This document shows positions 51,850 through 61,600 of a stretch of 64,000 nt of DNA, piece after piece (within the stretch, counting starts at the first letter, position 1; every line of letters starts with the position of its first letter). The notes below the pieces were generated by a model that worked only from the letters and a program-made list of their open reading frames with translations, did not search any database and was not told where the DNA came from. This DNA is from GCA-003244245 sp963823755. GTDB lineage: Bacteria; Actinomycetota; Actinomycetes; Mycobacteriales; Pseudonocardiaceae. A program made the translations under genes and the position numbers. The stretch is taken from positions 62,001 through 126,000 of the forward strand of contig CAWGMP010000023.1 in assembly GCA_963823755.1 (NCBI GenBank), written 5' to 3'.

Positions 51850-52646
51850 CCACGATCGACGATCCGGCGACCCTGAGCCCGACCCAGGCGCAGGCCCTGT
51901 TCCGGGCCGGCACCATCGCGCCGACCTCGGGTTGGGCGGCCGGGCACACCCAGGCCAACCTCATCGCGGTCCCTGCGGACTGGGCCTATGACGTCCTGCT
52001 GTTCGCCCACCGCAATCCCCAGCCGTGTCCGGTTCTGGACGTCACCGACCCTGGCTCGACGACGACGATCCTCGCGCCCACCGCGGACCTGCGCACCGAC
52101 CTGCCGTGCTACCGGGTCTGGGAACACGGCCAGCTCGTCGACCAGCCCACCGACGTCACCGACCGATGGCGCGACGATCTGGTTACCTTCCTCATCGGGT
52201 GCAGCTTCACCTTCGAGACTGCATTTGCCGAAGCCGGAATCCCGCTGCGGCACCATGAACAGGTCCGCAACGTCGCCATGTACGTGACCAACCGGGAATG
52301 TCGACCGGCTGGGCGCCTCCACGGACGGCTCGTCGTCTCCATGCGCCCCATCCCCGCCGACCAGATCGACACCGCGACACAGGTGAGCCGACGCATGCCA
52401 GCCGCGCACGGCGCCCCACTCCACACCGGGAACCCGGCCACCCTCGGCATCACCGACCTCGACCACCCGGACTTCGGTGACCCCCTCGATCACGCCTCCG
52501 AGGACGTGCCGGTGTTCTGGGCCTGCGGGGTCACCACCCAGACCGCGCTGATGGCCTCACGCCCACCCTTCGTGATCACCCACGCTCCCGGACACATGTT
52601 CATCACCGACGTGCCCGACGCCAACCACCGGGTGGCGACCCGATGA
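51846..52646 (+). CDS. DUF1445 (D-glutamate cyclase-like) putative hydro-lyase
   Basis: A 266-residue DUF1445 protein: GTIAPTSGWAAGHTQANLIA, DWAYDVLLFAHRNPQPCPVL, DLVTFLIGCSFTFETAFAEA, and RNVAMYVTNRECRPAGRLHG, plus the C-terminal VFWACGVTTQTALMASRPPF. The family includes mammalian D-glutamate cyclase and bacterial proteins annotated as hydro-lyases, often beside transporters and oxoprolinases. The cysteines in GCSF, RECR and WACG are conserved family positions. The start GTG overlaps the MFS stop (GTGA). The substrate is likely a hydroxy- or amino-acid imported by that transporter. Confidence 0.85.
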   Translation: MTTIDDPATLSPTQAQALFRAGTIAPTSGWAAGHTQANLIAVPADWAYDVLLFAHRNPQPCPVLDVTDPGSTTTILAPTADLRTDLPCYRVWEHGQLVDQPTDVTDRWRDDLVTFLIGCSFTFETAFAEAGIPLRHHEQVRNVAMYVTNRECRPAGRLHGRLVVSMRPIPADQIDTATQVSRRMPAAHGAPLHTGNPATLGITDLDHPDFGDPLDHASEDVPVFWACGVTTQTALMASRPPFVITHAPGHMFITDVPDANHRVATR

Positions 52647-53052
52647 CCCCGGACAGGGTTTCCACCGTCAGTTCCGGCTCGACGACCCGCAGGCGAGCTC
52701 ACCGACACGTTCCCGCAACCAGCCGTGGTACAAACGCGACAGGTTGCCCGCTGGTACCCGGCCGCGGCCTTCGACAGGTACCTCCAGGATGTCTTGCGAG
52801 TTCTCCGGCGTGACCGGGCACCGAGTAACCACAACGCAACAGATCTCACCCGCAGGACGCATGTCAAGCAACTTTCATCCGTAATAGCCTGCGGTAATGC
52901 TTGGAGGCGGTCAGCCGGCCTGGGACGTTCGCCGGGGTTTACGCCACACGCACCGGCGTTCATGTGGTTGGCGATGTGGTCCTGAAGCTACCCGCATTGT
53001 TGATCACCTTGCGGTGACCACGACTGCTCCGGACCGTGAGTCCCAGCCTCGG
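52647..53052. other. Gap after DUF1445 gene
   Basis: Only unconserved frames, e.g. a minus-strand stretch LSRLYHGWLRERVGELACG near 52690-52760, are visible. The 40-bp palindrome described next closes the region. Confidence 0.35.
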
Positions 53053-53092
53053 CGTCGCTGCACGCTCATCGGCCGATGAGCGTGCAGCGACG
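53053..53092. repeat. 40-bp perfect palindrome, no spacer
   Basis: Arms CGTCGCTGCACGCTCATCGG and its exact complement meet without a loop; 20 of 20 pairs match by direct reading. As RNA it would form an extremely stable hairpin, so a bidirectional factor-independent terminator after the DUF1445 gene is possible, although no T-run follows. It might equally be a protein-binding dyad. Confidence 0.75.
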
Positions 53093-53316
53093 GCCCATGA
53101 CCCACACCGTGCAATCGATGGACCTCGATCTGGTCAGGCAGGGACAGGACGGCCGAGATGTCTTCCTCGGGGAGCAGACCCCCGCCGCTGGATCATCCTG
53201 CAACAGCAGCACCGGGCTTCGGTACGGCGTGGTTTCTTCCCTGGCCGGCCCACAAGCCGGGCGTCGGAGCGCAAATGCAATCGACTGCGATCGGTGGCGC
53301 ATCGATACTGTGCGGC

Positions 53317-54198
53317 GTGGAACGCAGGGTGTGTGTCGATGATCATTACCAGCTCTGGGTCGAGGATCGGGGGGATCCCCATGCCACGCCACTGCTTCTG
53401 ATCATGGGTGCGAACGCCAGTGGGGTCGCCTGGCCGGAATCTCTGATCGCCCAGCTTGCTGGGCAGCATCGGGTCCTGCGCTACGACCACCGCGACACCG
53501 GCCGCTCTAGCCGGGCGTTCGATTCCCACCCCTATGCGGTGCGCGACCTGGCCGACGACGTCATACGCGTGCTGGACGCAGTGGGTATCGATCGGGCGCA
53601 CGTGGTGGGCATGTCGATGGGTGGGACGCTGGCGCAACTGCTGCTGCTCGATCACCCGCACCGGCTGCGCAGCGCCACCCTGTTCGCCACCTGCGCCTTG
53701 GGCGTGGGCTTGGCCGATCCCACCGGTCAAAGCGGCAACGACCTACCCGGGCCTGATCCCAGGCTGCTGACGATGTGGCAACACCTCGCCGATGAGCGCG
53801 ACCGAGAGACGGAGATCGCCTGGCGGATCGAGCACTGGCGGCTGCTCAACGGTGCGGTCCTGCCCTTCGATCCCGAGGAGTTCCGCGAGCTCGAAGAGCG
53901 GATCATCGCCCACAGTGGAACGTGGCAGAACCCGGCTGCGCATGCCCGGGCCGACCAGTCCGGTCTGGACCGCGCGGCTGAACTGGCCCACGTCCAGGTG
54001 CCGACCCAGGTGATCGAGGCACCGGAAGACCCGATCAACCCGCCACCGCACGCGACACACCTGACAGCCACACTCGACACGACCCGGCTGACCACGATCC
54101 CAGGAATGGGCCACGCACTGAACAACACGATCATCCCGCACCTCGCCGAGACAATCCTGACCTTCACCGGCAAGGTGGACAAGCCCAAACCTGGCTGA
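53317..54198 (+). CDS. Alpha/beta hydrolase
   Basis: A 293-residue hydrolase: oxyanion region LLLIMGANASGVAWPE, the loop RVLRYDHRDTGRSSRAF, nucleophile Ser in VVGMSMGGTLAQLLLL, acid in VIEAPEDPINPPP and catalytic His in GMGHALNNTI. The DHRDTGRSS loop is that of RdmC-type esterases acting on anthracycline methyl esters and of many uncharacterised relatives. GTG 53317 starts at the conserved beginning; ATG 53275 is an alternative 14 residues upstream. Monocistronic; substrate unknown. Confidence 0.85.
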   Translation: MERRVCVDDHYQLWVEDRGDPHATPLLLIMGANASGVAWPESLIAQLAGQHRVLRYDHRDTGRSSRAFDSHPYAVRDLADDVIRVLDAVGIDRAHVVGMSMGGTLAQLLLLDHPHRLRSATLFATCALGVGLADPTGQSGNDLPGPDPRLLTMWQHLADERDRETEIAWRIEHWRLLNGAVLPFDPEEFRELEERIIAHSGTWQNPAAHARADQSGLDRAAELAHVQVPTQVIEAPEDPINPPPHATHLTATLDTTRLTTIPGMGHALNNTIIPHLAETILTFTGKVDKPKPG

Positions 54199-54297
54199 GA
54201 AAGATCGTCCCGAATGTCGACCCTCTACTGGGACACGGCGATCGGAATCCAGGACACCGGCGCGCTGCCAAGCCGCCACCCGCTCACCGTGGTCGGT

Positions 54298-54603
54298 ATG
54301 ACTACCACGTCAGGGGAATTGACCTCCCCTGCTGACGACCACGATCTCGTCCTGCGACTGGCGGCCACGGCTTACCTGGGTCGTTATACCGGCACCTCGC
54401 GGATCCACACCGAGTCCGACCTGCGCCTGTTCTTCGCGTGGAGCGCCGACCAATACCTCGCGCCGTTGACGGTCCAGCGCGCACAGATCGAGAGGTATGT
54501 GCGGTGGATGCAGGAAATTCGCCGGTTCAAACCCTCTACCGTGTCTCGGCGTATGGCCGTCTCATGCCGCTGGTCGGGTGTCCGACATGGCTGCTGTCCA
54601 TGA
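54298..54603 (+). pseudogene. Tyrosine recombinase N-terminal (SAM-like) fragment
   Basis: The product reads LRLAATAYLGRYTGTSRIHT, ESDLRLFFAWSADQYLAPLT and VQRAQIERYVRWMQE, then KPSTVSRRMAV and a broken end. This is the N-terminal core-binding domain of phage-type integrases (Y-L-x-R-Y-x-G-x-S-x-x-T ... L-R-x-F-F-x-W). The catalytic domain with R-H-R-Y is missing. It shows that an integrated element once ended or began here. Confidence 0.65.
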
Positions 54604-54766
54604 TGTAGTCGGCAGCGATGCTGCAGTTGTGAGTCGGTTCGTCGCGAACATCTGGCAGGCTCGGGCCCAGGGAGACTGCAGGAATGATTTCGGCCGGTCG
54701 CTGTCCGAAGGACCTGCCTGAGCATGGCTGATCGGCCACGAATAGTAGTCGGCGATGTCAGCGTAT

Positions 54767-55648
54767 CTATAGGGCACGCCAGGACCAGGGGCGTGGTAGT
54801 TGGCCGCGTAGGCAGGCAAACCGGTGGCGGGCTTCGTGGGCGGCACCGCTACTCGTCATTGCTTTCTTCAGCGCGAAACCTAGCCAACGCAGTTCTTGGA
54901 TGTCGGCGAGGATTCGATAATCATCAACTAGAGTCACGTCGTAGTCACCGTAAGACTCCACAAATGAGCGGTAGTCGCTATTTGACAGTCTTCCGAAATC
55001 TGTGTAGTCGACAGCGATATGGATCAGGTCCCAGTCACGTCGACCGCGGGAGACCTTCTCCAAATCCAGTAGTATTGCGCGACCAGATTTGGTGACAGCC
55101 ACATTGGCCTGCCATGCGTCACCATGGATTACTCCCCGAAGTTTGACATCGCGATATTCTCCGCGGAGTTGATCGAGTCGCCCGCTCAACCATGTCCGTT
55201 CATCGTCGGTCATGACAGATGCAGATGTGAGCTCGTCGAGTCCAGCAAAAGGATCATACCGAGGTAAATCTACATTTTCTGGTTCTGGGAGGGAGTGAAA
55301 TGCCCGTAGTACAGCGGCCAGTTCGGCTGGAGTGGCGGCTCGATGCTCGGGAAGCTCAGCCCACCAGGTGATCGGGTGATCGTTGACGATAATGTCCTGC
55401 GGGACGCCGGCGAGAGCCTCTACAACGGGTAGTCCGCATTTAGCAATCCAACGAGAGACTCGGACTTCGCGAATCGCCGTGTCGCTTGTACCAGGTTGGC
55501 CAATTCTGGCTACTACATTGTTGGGGAGGCGAAAGATGGCGTTTGAGCCATCTCTGACGATTGAGGCACCCGTGCTATCGAGTCCGGCGAGACGTGCGGC
55601 TGCGAGCAGGGATTCCCTATCTGTGATCTCGTCGCCAGACCGCGTCAC
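54767..55648 (-). CDS. APH-family phosphotransferase
   Basis: A 293-residue aminoglycoside phosphotransferase/choline kinase-fold protein: SNAIFRLPNNVVARIG (nucleotide-binding strand), LAAVLRAFHSLPEP, catalytic loop GVIHGDAWQANVAVTKSGRA and Mg-binding ILLDLEKVSRGRRDWDLIHI. The catalytic Asp is in HGD and the second acidic residue in LDLE (usual IDxD/E). Substrate unknown, sugar or antibiotic. Lower GC than neighbours. It ends 7 bases beyond the start-side gene of the XRE/TPR regulator on the same strand, a pairing common in actinobacteria. Confidence 0.85.
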   Translation of the reverse strand: MTRSGDEITDRESLLAAARLAGLDSTGASIVRDGSNAIFRLPNNVVARIGQPGTSDTAIREVRVSRWIAKCGLPVVEALAGVPQDIIVNDHPITWWAELPEHRAATPAELAAVLRAFHSLPEPENVDLPRYDPFAGLDELTSASVMTDDERTWLSGRLDQLRGEYRDVKLRGVIHGDAWQANVAVTKSGRAILLDLEKVSRGRRDWDLIHIAVDYTDFGRLSNSDYRSFVESYGDYDVTLVDDYRILADIQELRWLGFALKKAMTSSGAAHEARHRFACLRGQLPRPWSWRAL

Positions 55649-55655
55649 AGTCTTT

Positions 55656-57491
55656 TCACGCTTCCAATCGCGTTAGCTTGACGATATCGTTTCGCAGGTC
55701 GCCTACATCACCTATTTGGACGTGCCGACGCGAGACGCGGGCTAGGTTATCGAGTTCTTTTGTGATGCGATCAGAGCGTAGTGGAGCGGCCTCATAGACC
55801 GCCTGTCGACCGATCGACACAGCCTCGCGAGGGTCGCCTACGTCCATCATGAGCATCGCCAAGCGGGTACGAGAGAACGTACGCGAGCGCGGATAATTAT
55901 CACGGTGCAACTGGATAGCTGACTCGAGTCTCGGCACGGCTAGTTCGACACACTTTTCGGCGTGCGCTATCGGGATGAGAACTTTACCTATACTTCCTTG
56001 ATGTTCGGCTAGGTCGTAGTAGACCAACCACGGTGGGTCAGTCGCTGAGTCACGATCACAAAAGTAAGCGTCGGCTCGATCAACGTCGGATAGCGCCTCA
56101 GCATGTCGGCCCGTCGACGCCAACAACCACGCACGGATTGTCCACATCATTGCCCTTGCGGTGCTCGATACTCGGTCAGCCCGAACCTGGGCGAATTCGA
56201 TGAGCGAGAGAGCATCGTCCAGCCGTCCTAGGTACGCAGCTTTGCGTGACATTTCGGCAAGCGTGTTGGCGCGGAGCGCCCATGAACCACCCTGGTCAGC
56301 GCACTACAAAGCAAACTCGAAACAGCGATCCGCTGCAATATAGTTGGAAATGTCGAACGCTGCAAAAGCCACAACACTTCCAAGGTTCCCTACGGCCTCC
56401 AGCATCGCGCTACGGACCTCGTTATCTGCGCGTGCTCCCAGCAGCTTACCGGCCCAGCGGAGTTGCCCTATAGCCGCCTCACAGGACAATCCACCGCCCA
56501 ATATATTCTCGGCAGTTGCCACCGCCCGCGTGGTTGCGCGAACGTGCTCGACATCGCTCCACCCGATCCGACCAGGTACAGGCGCCTCGACCACAATTCG
56601 GTCCAAGAAATCCACAGGATCCGCGTTGAGAATGACGCATTCAAACGGATCGATATCCCAAGGCTTCTCCGAACCGAACCCCTCATCCTGGGAAATCGAG
56701 AGACTATCCGCGGAGGCTGGCATGTCGCCGTTTCGCAGAACGGGGCCGACATTCGGTGGTGGTGATTGCGAAGGTTCTTGCACCGATACTGTCGGAGGAT
56801 TGGCGAGAAATTCGGTGAGTTTGTCTCGTGATATGTCGAGGATTTTGGCGAGTTTCGGTCGCAGGTAGGGCTGTGGCGAGTAGGTGCCGGCCTCCCATCG
56901 TTTGGTGGTTGATGGTTCGACGTGTAGGGCTTCGGCGAGTTTTTCTTGGGTCAGTCCGACTGCTTTACGCGCCTGGATAAACGCAACGCGTTTGGTCGAT
57001 GCCCGCTGATTGCCCGGTCGCGTGGCAGGTCGTCTGCCGGACTGGGTGGGTCGTGGGGGTGTGGTAATGGGTCTTTGTTGGCCGGGTAGGTCGAACCACA
57101 GCAACTCTTGGGGCAATCTGAGTATCTGTGCCCATTGGATGAGGGTGTCGAGTGCGTGGGCCGATGAGGTGCCCCGCTCGATCCGGCTGATCTGTGCTTG
57201 CGTCTTTCCCAACCAGGTACCGAGCATGGACTGGGTGATGCCGTCCGGCCCGTATACTGCTCGGTGGCGGGCATCGGTCCGATATGTCTGGAGAACGCGG
57301 CCGATCTGTCGGGTGGCGAAAGCGTCCTGATACTCGCGGGTGTCCCAGAATCCTGGTGGCAATTCCGGTGGAGTGTTCAAGGCGGCCACGAATGTGCGCT
57401 CACACGCCGAACACCGCACACCCGGGTTCATTGCCGACAACCGCGCACCGCACCCCACACACCCGCCCGGCCGAGGGGCGCGGCGTGCCAC
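55656..57491 (-). pseudogene. Zinc-ribbon XRE/TPR regulator split by in-frame TAG
   Basis: One frame runs from ATG 57491 to 55656 with a single TAG near 56305. Before it: a zinc ribbon (CVGCGARLSAMNPGVRCSAC), two XRE-type HTHs (LGTWLGKTQAQISRIERG and LTQEKLAEALHVEPSTTKRW) and a linker. After it, in the same frame, CADQGGSWALRANTLAE, then TPR-like ALRDIS-free helices (AYLGRLDDALSLIEFAQVRA, HAEALSDVDRADAYFCD) up to VGDLRNDIVKLTRLEA. Intact relatives have no break at EFAL-x-CA, so TAG interrupts the TPR domain. Read-through would give about 610 residues; otherwise the TPR half is lost. Confidence 0.8.
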
Positions 57492-57847
57492 CGTCCGCGC
57501 TCGCGCCGGTGCGGGGTTGGTCCATGATCGCGCTCCTGGTCCTGGTTGGACTCCGCCAGACGGCCCCAGCGTAACTGGTTGACCACAGCAAACCGGCCGT
57601 CCCAGTCGGCCGTCAGCGCGAACTGGGTGGCAAGCTTACGGTCCCGCTCGGCGTAGGTGCCCGCGGCGGCGTGCACGCCCGAGGCGAACTGCTCAAGTTG
57701 ATTGACCTCGGCGTCGAGCACCTCCACCCACCGCCAGCCAGCCGATTTCCAGGCCGCGACCGTCGCGCTGCCTGGAAGCGACCCCTCCACTGACTGGGCG
57801 CCGAGCCCCTGCCCGACCGTCCGGACCTCCTGGGCGGAGGTCCCCAC
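57428..57847 (-). CDS. ESX-type secreted small protein (EspC/DUF2580-like)
   Basis: From ATG 57847 the helices QEVRTVGQGLGAQSVEGSLP, TVAAWKSAGWRWVEVLDAEV and NQLEQFASGVHAAAGTYAER, DRKLATQF match the EspC/type VII target family (A-x-W-x-x-A ... W ... L-x-x-x-V-x-x-A-x-x-x-Y-x-x-x-D). The true end is probably near DRKLATQ; the following 50 residues are unlike the family and overlap the regulator gene, so a frameshift near 57600 is likely. An EccC gene begins 830 bp away on the other strand. Confidence 0.6.
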   Translation of the reverse strand: MGTSAQEVRTVGQGLGAQSVEGSLPGSATVAAWKSAGWRWVEVLDAEVNQLEQFASGVHAAAGTYAERDRKLATQFALTADWDGRFAVVNQLRWGRLAESNQDQERDHGPTPHRRERGRWHAAPLGRAGVWGAVRGCRQ

Positions 57848-57969
57848 TCGCGCCGCGCCGCGTGCGCGACCGCAGGTTAGGCGCCCGGGCGAGGGGCACT
57901 GTTGTATTGAGCGATCGGCCCAGCTGACCTGCTCCCAGAAGCCCAGCGAGAGGTCCTCAAATGTCCGGT

Positions 57970-58490
57970 TTATTGGGATTTTCTAGGGTGCCTGAGGGTC
58001 TTGCCTCCCTGCTTGGTGCACGGCGAGGACACTGTTCGCCTCAATGCAACTGTGCCGCTGATCGGGCCTTGCCTCCTTGCGCATCGCCCGTACCTCGCCG
58101 GGCGTACTGTGAGCAATCGCCGCCTTGCGACTGAGCCAGTCACCAGCCGCGACCGGGTTGGGCCAGGGCTGCCCGATCTCGGTGAGGAACCGTTGCTGGG
58201 CTTGCTGCCGCTTGACGTACCGCTCGGCGTAGGCAGGTTCGCCACGCCCACACAATCAGCACAGTTGCGGCCGCTGCCAGCGCGACATTGACGACGGCGA
58301 ACGCGGCCCGCAGACCCACCGAGGCGTCGCCATACGCGAATGTGAGGACGATGCAGATCAGCGCCCGCGTGCCGACAGGCTTCCGCTGATGGTTGCCGCA
58401 ACCTGACGCCCGGCCCGCCGCATCGCGGCTGCGTCGGCGCTGCTATCGAGCACGCCGACGCATGTTTCGGCCTTGATCCGCGCCACGACC
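57970..58490 (-). pseudogene. Membrane protein remnant of unknown family
   Basis: In changing frames the minus strand reads VARIKAETCVGVLDSSADAA, AMRRAGRQVAATISGSLSA, then a transmembrane-like VGLRAAFAVVNVALAAAATV and LIVWAWRTCLRRAVRQ, then QRFLTEIGQPWPNPVAAGDW and LSRKAAIAHSTPGEVRAM. The parts appear to be one protein with one or two membrane helices followed by a cytoplasmic tail, broken near 58250 and 58390. Its place between an EspC-like gene and eccC suggests a type VII-associated role, but this is conjecture. Confidence 0.4.
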
Positions 58491-58660
58491 GCCCGCGGAT
58501 CCGACGATGTCACGGCATGACCCTTGGCATGAGGTGATTCCTCCTGGCAGGGATGCTAACTGCTCCGATCGAACCGCAGTCATCCGCGGCGGCCCTCGTC
58601 GCCCGCCGCTTCGGCGGACCGTGGTCGCAATCTGGGAGATTGCCTATGGTGGGCAGTATC

Positions 58661-58667
58661 AAGGAGG
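58661..58667 (+). promoter_or_regulatory. Strong Shine-Dalgarno AAGGAGG for eccC
   Basis: AAGGAGG lies 8 bases before GTG 58676 and decides the start of eccC against the earlier in-frame ATG at 58553 and others. Confidence 0.75.
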
Positions 58668-58675
58668 GGGTACGG

Positions 58676-61600
58676 GTGCGCCTGATGTTGACGGTCGTCG
58701 ACCTGCGCGCCGAGCGGCGTGCGGACGTTGTCGTCGAGGCTGAGCCGGAGGTGACGGCGAGCCAGGTCGGTGCCGCGATCGTCGGGCTACTCCGGCCCGG
58801 TACGTCGTCTGCGACCCTGTACGTAGCGGGCGCTGCGGTGGATCTGCGGGCACCACTGTCCGGCTCCCCATTGCGCGACGGCGCGCTGGTCAGCCTCGAT
58901 GATCCGGCTGGCTGTCTACAACCGGAGCCGGCGGGTCTGGTCGAGGTACGGGTAGTCAGCGGCCCCGATGCGGGCGGGGTTTTCCGGTTGAGCCCAGGAG
59001 TCGCGCACATCGGCGCTGATCCGGACGCCGCAGTCCCAGTCGAGGACCCCAGCCTGTCACCGGCCGCGGTCGCAGTCGAGGTAGCCGCTGACGGTACCGC
59101 CGTCGTGACACCGGAGACGGATCTGCCTACCTGGCTGGATGGGGAACGGCTTGCCGGGTCGTCGTCGTGGCCAGTGGGCGGTCAACTCACTATCGGCTGG
59201 ACCGTGCTGGAGCTTGCCACCCCAGCACCACCCGACGCTGCCGTGCAGCCATCGGAAGACGGCGCCGGCTTGGACTACAACCGGCCGCCCAGGCTGCGGC
59301 CGCCAGTCCGGATGACCCGGTTCCGGATGCCGCCGCCACCGACCCAGGGCGAGCGCCGACCGTTGCCGATCCTTATGGCCATGGCCCCGCTCGTACTGGC
59401 GGTGGCCATGGTGTTCCTCTTCCACGGAAATTTGAGCTTCCTTGGGTTCGCGCTGCTCAGCCCGGTCATGGTGATCGGCAACTACGTCACTGACCAGAGA
59501 TCTGGCCGCAAGTCTTATGGGCAGCGGCGCACCGAGTACGTCCGGCGCAAGGCTTCGCTCGAGGCCGAGGCACGGGAGGCCCTGCATGCCGAGGAGGTTG
59601 CGCGGCGCGTCGAATGTCTGGATGCGGCTGCCGCGCTGCTCACCGCGGTCGGCCCGCGACGCCGCTTGTGGGAGCGCCGCCGCGACGATGCCGACTACCT
59701 GCTCCTGCGGGTCGGCACTGGCGATCTGCCGTCTCAGGTCGTGTTCGACGACCCGACCCGCGAGGAGCACCGGCGGGCGGTGACCTGGACCGCCGTGGAT
59801 GTGCCCGTGACAGTGCCGCTGCGCGAGCGCGGCGTGCTCGGCATCGCAGGTCCGGCTGGGACTGCGCGTGCGTTGGCGCGTTGGGTCGTCGCCCAGGTCG
59901 CGGTCCTGCACAGTCCCAACGATCTGCAGATCTACCTGCTCACCGACGCCTCGGGCAGACGTGAGTGGGAATGGGTGCGCTGGCTGCCGCACGCGCGACC
60001 AGCCGATACCTCGTACGTGACCGCGCTGGTCGGTACGGATGCCGATACCGTCGCCCGGCGGGTGGCGGAACTGGTCGCGATCGTGACCGCCCGACGCAAG
60101 GCGCTACGTGAGTCTTCGGCGGTGAGGTTCGCGGATCCGGACATCATGGTCATGCTCGACGGTGCCCGGCGGTTGCGGCTGCTGCCCGGGGTGATCCAGA
60201 TCCTGAAGGAGGGGCCCTCGGTCGGCGTGTACGCGCTGTGCCTGGACGACGACGAGCGGCTGCTGCCAGCGGAGTGCAAGGCCACCGTGGTCGTAGATCC
60301 GGCCGGTGGGCTGCGGGTGGGCCAGACCGGCGAGGACCCGGTGGCGAACGTCCGCCCAGAGTGCGTCACGTTGGCCTGGTGCGAACGGTTGGCTCGGGGG
60401 CTGGCCCCGCTGCGTGACATCAGTGGTGACGAGGAAGAGGCCGCGCTGCCGGGCTCATGCCGGTTGCTCGATCTCCTAGGGCTGGAGCCGCCGAACCCTG
60501 ACGCGATCATGGCGCGCTGGGCGGTGAATGGGCGAAGTACAGAGGCACTGATCGGGGTCTCCCTGGACGGTCCCTACGCGATCGACCTACGCCGGGACGG
60601 CCCGCACGGGTTGGTTGCCGGAACCACCGGAGCTGGTAAGTCGGAGCTGCTGCAAACGCTGGTGGCCTCGCTCGCGGTGGCCAACCGACCGGACGCGATG
60701 GTCTTCGTGCTCGTCGACTACAAGGGCGGCAGCGCTTTCAAGGACTGCGCGGACCTACCGCATACCGCCGGGATGGTCACCGACCTGGACGCGCATCTGG
60801 TCGAGCGGGCCCTGGAGTCGATCTCGGCTGAGCTGCGCCGCCGGGAGCGGTTGCTCGCCGGCGCCGGCGCTCCCGACATCGAGGGATACTTGCTCGTCGC
60901 TGGCGCCAACCCGGAGCTGCCCCCGCTGCCGCGGCTGTTGATCGTGATCGACGAGTTCGCGTCGATGGTCCGTGAGTTGCCGGACTTCGTCACCGGCCTG
61001 GTCGACCTGGCCCGCCGCGGCCGGTCGCTGGGCATCCATCTGATCCTGGCCACCCAGCGGCCCAGCGGGGTCGTCTCGCCGGAGATCCGGGCGAACACCG
61101 ACCTGCGGATCGCGCTGCGGGTCACCGACGCCGGCGAGTCCGCCGACGTGATCGACGCCTCAGATGCGGCCCGGATCGCCAAGGCCACCCCGGGCCGGGC
61201 CTACGTCCGGTGCGGCGCCGGCTCGCTGGTCCCGGTGCAGGCCGGTCGGGTGGGCGGCCGCCGACCCGGCATCGGGCCTGCGGGCCTGCCCGAACCGTGG
61301 GCAGCCGTCATGGACCCGACCAGGCTCGGCCAACCACCCCCTGCACCACGCAAGCACACCGCAGCGGATGAGGAGGTCACCGACCTGGCCGTCCTCGTCG
61401 AGGCCATATCCAAAGCCACCCAGACGCTCGGCATCCCAGCCCAGCCAAGCCCATGGCTACCAGCGCTGCCGGACCACCTCACTCTCGACGACCTGCCTGA
61501 GCCGGTTCCCACCTCCGGCCGGCTCGCGCCGATCCCTTACGGCCTTGACGACCTTCCCGCCGACCAGCAGCAACGTGCGGCATGTCTGGATCTCGCTACC

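Noticed and set aside
14805..56307. Amber-codon recoding, because several genes (DUF305, XRE/TPR regulator, recombinase HTH, IF-3 fragment) have in-frame TAG
   Set aside because: TAG also ends genes here (FkbM, the DivIVA-like gene, the hemB-like gene), the broken genes lie among many frameshifted ones, and no suppressor tRNA or pyrrolysine gene is seen. Ordinary nonsense mutations explain it.
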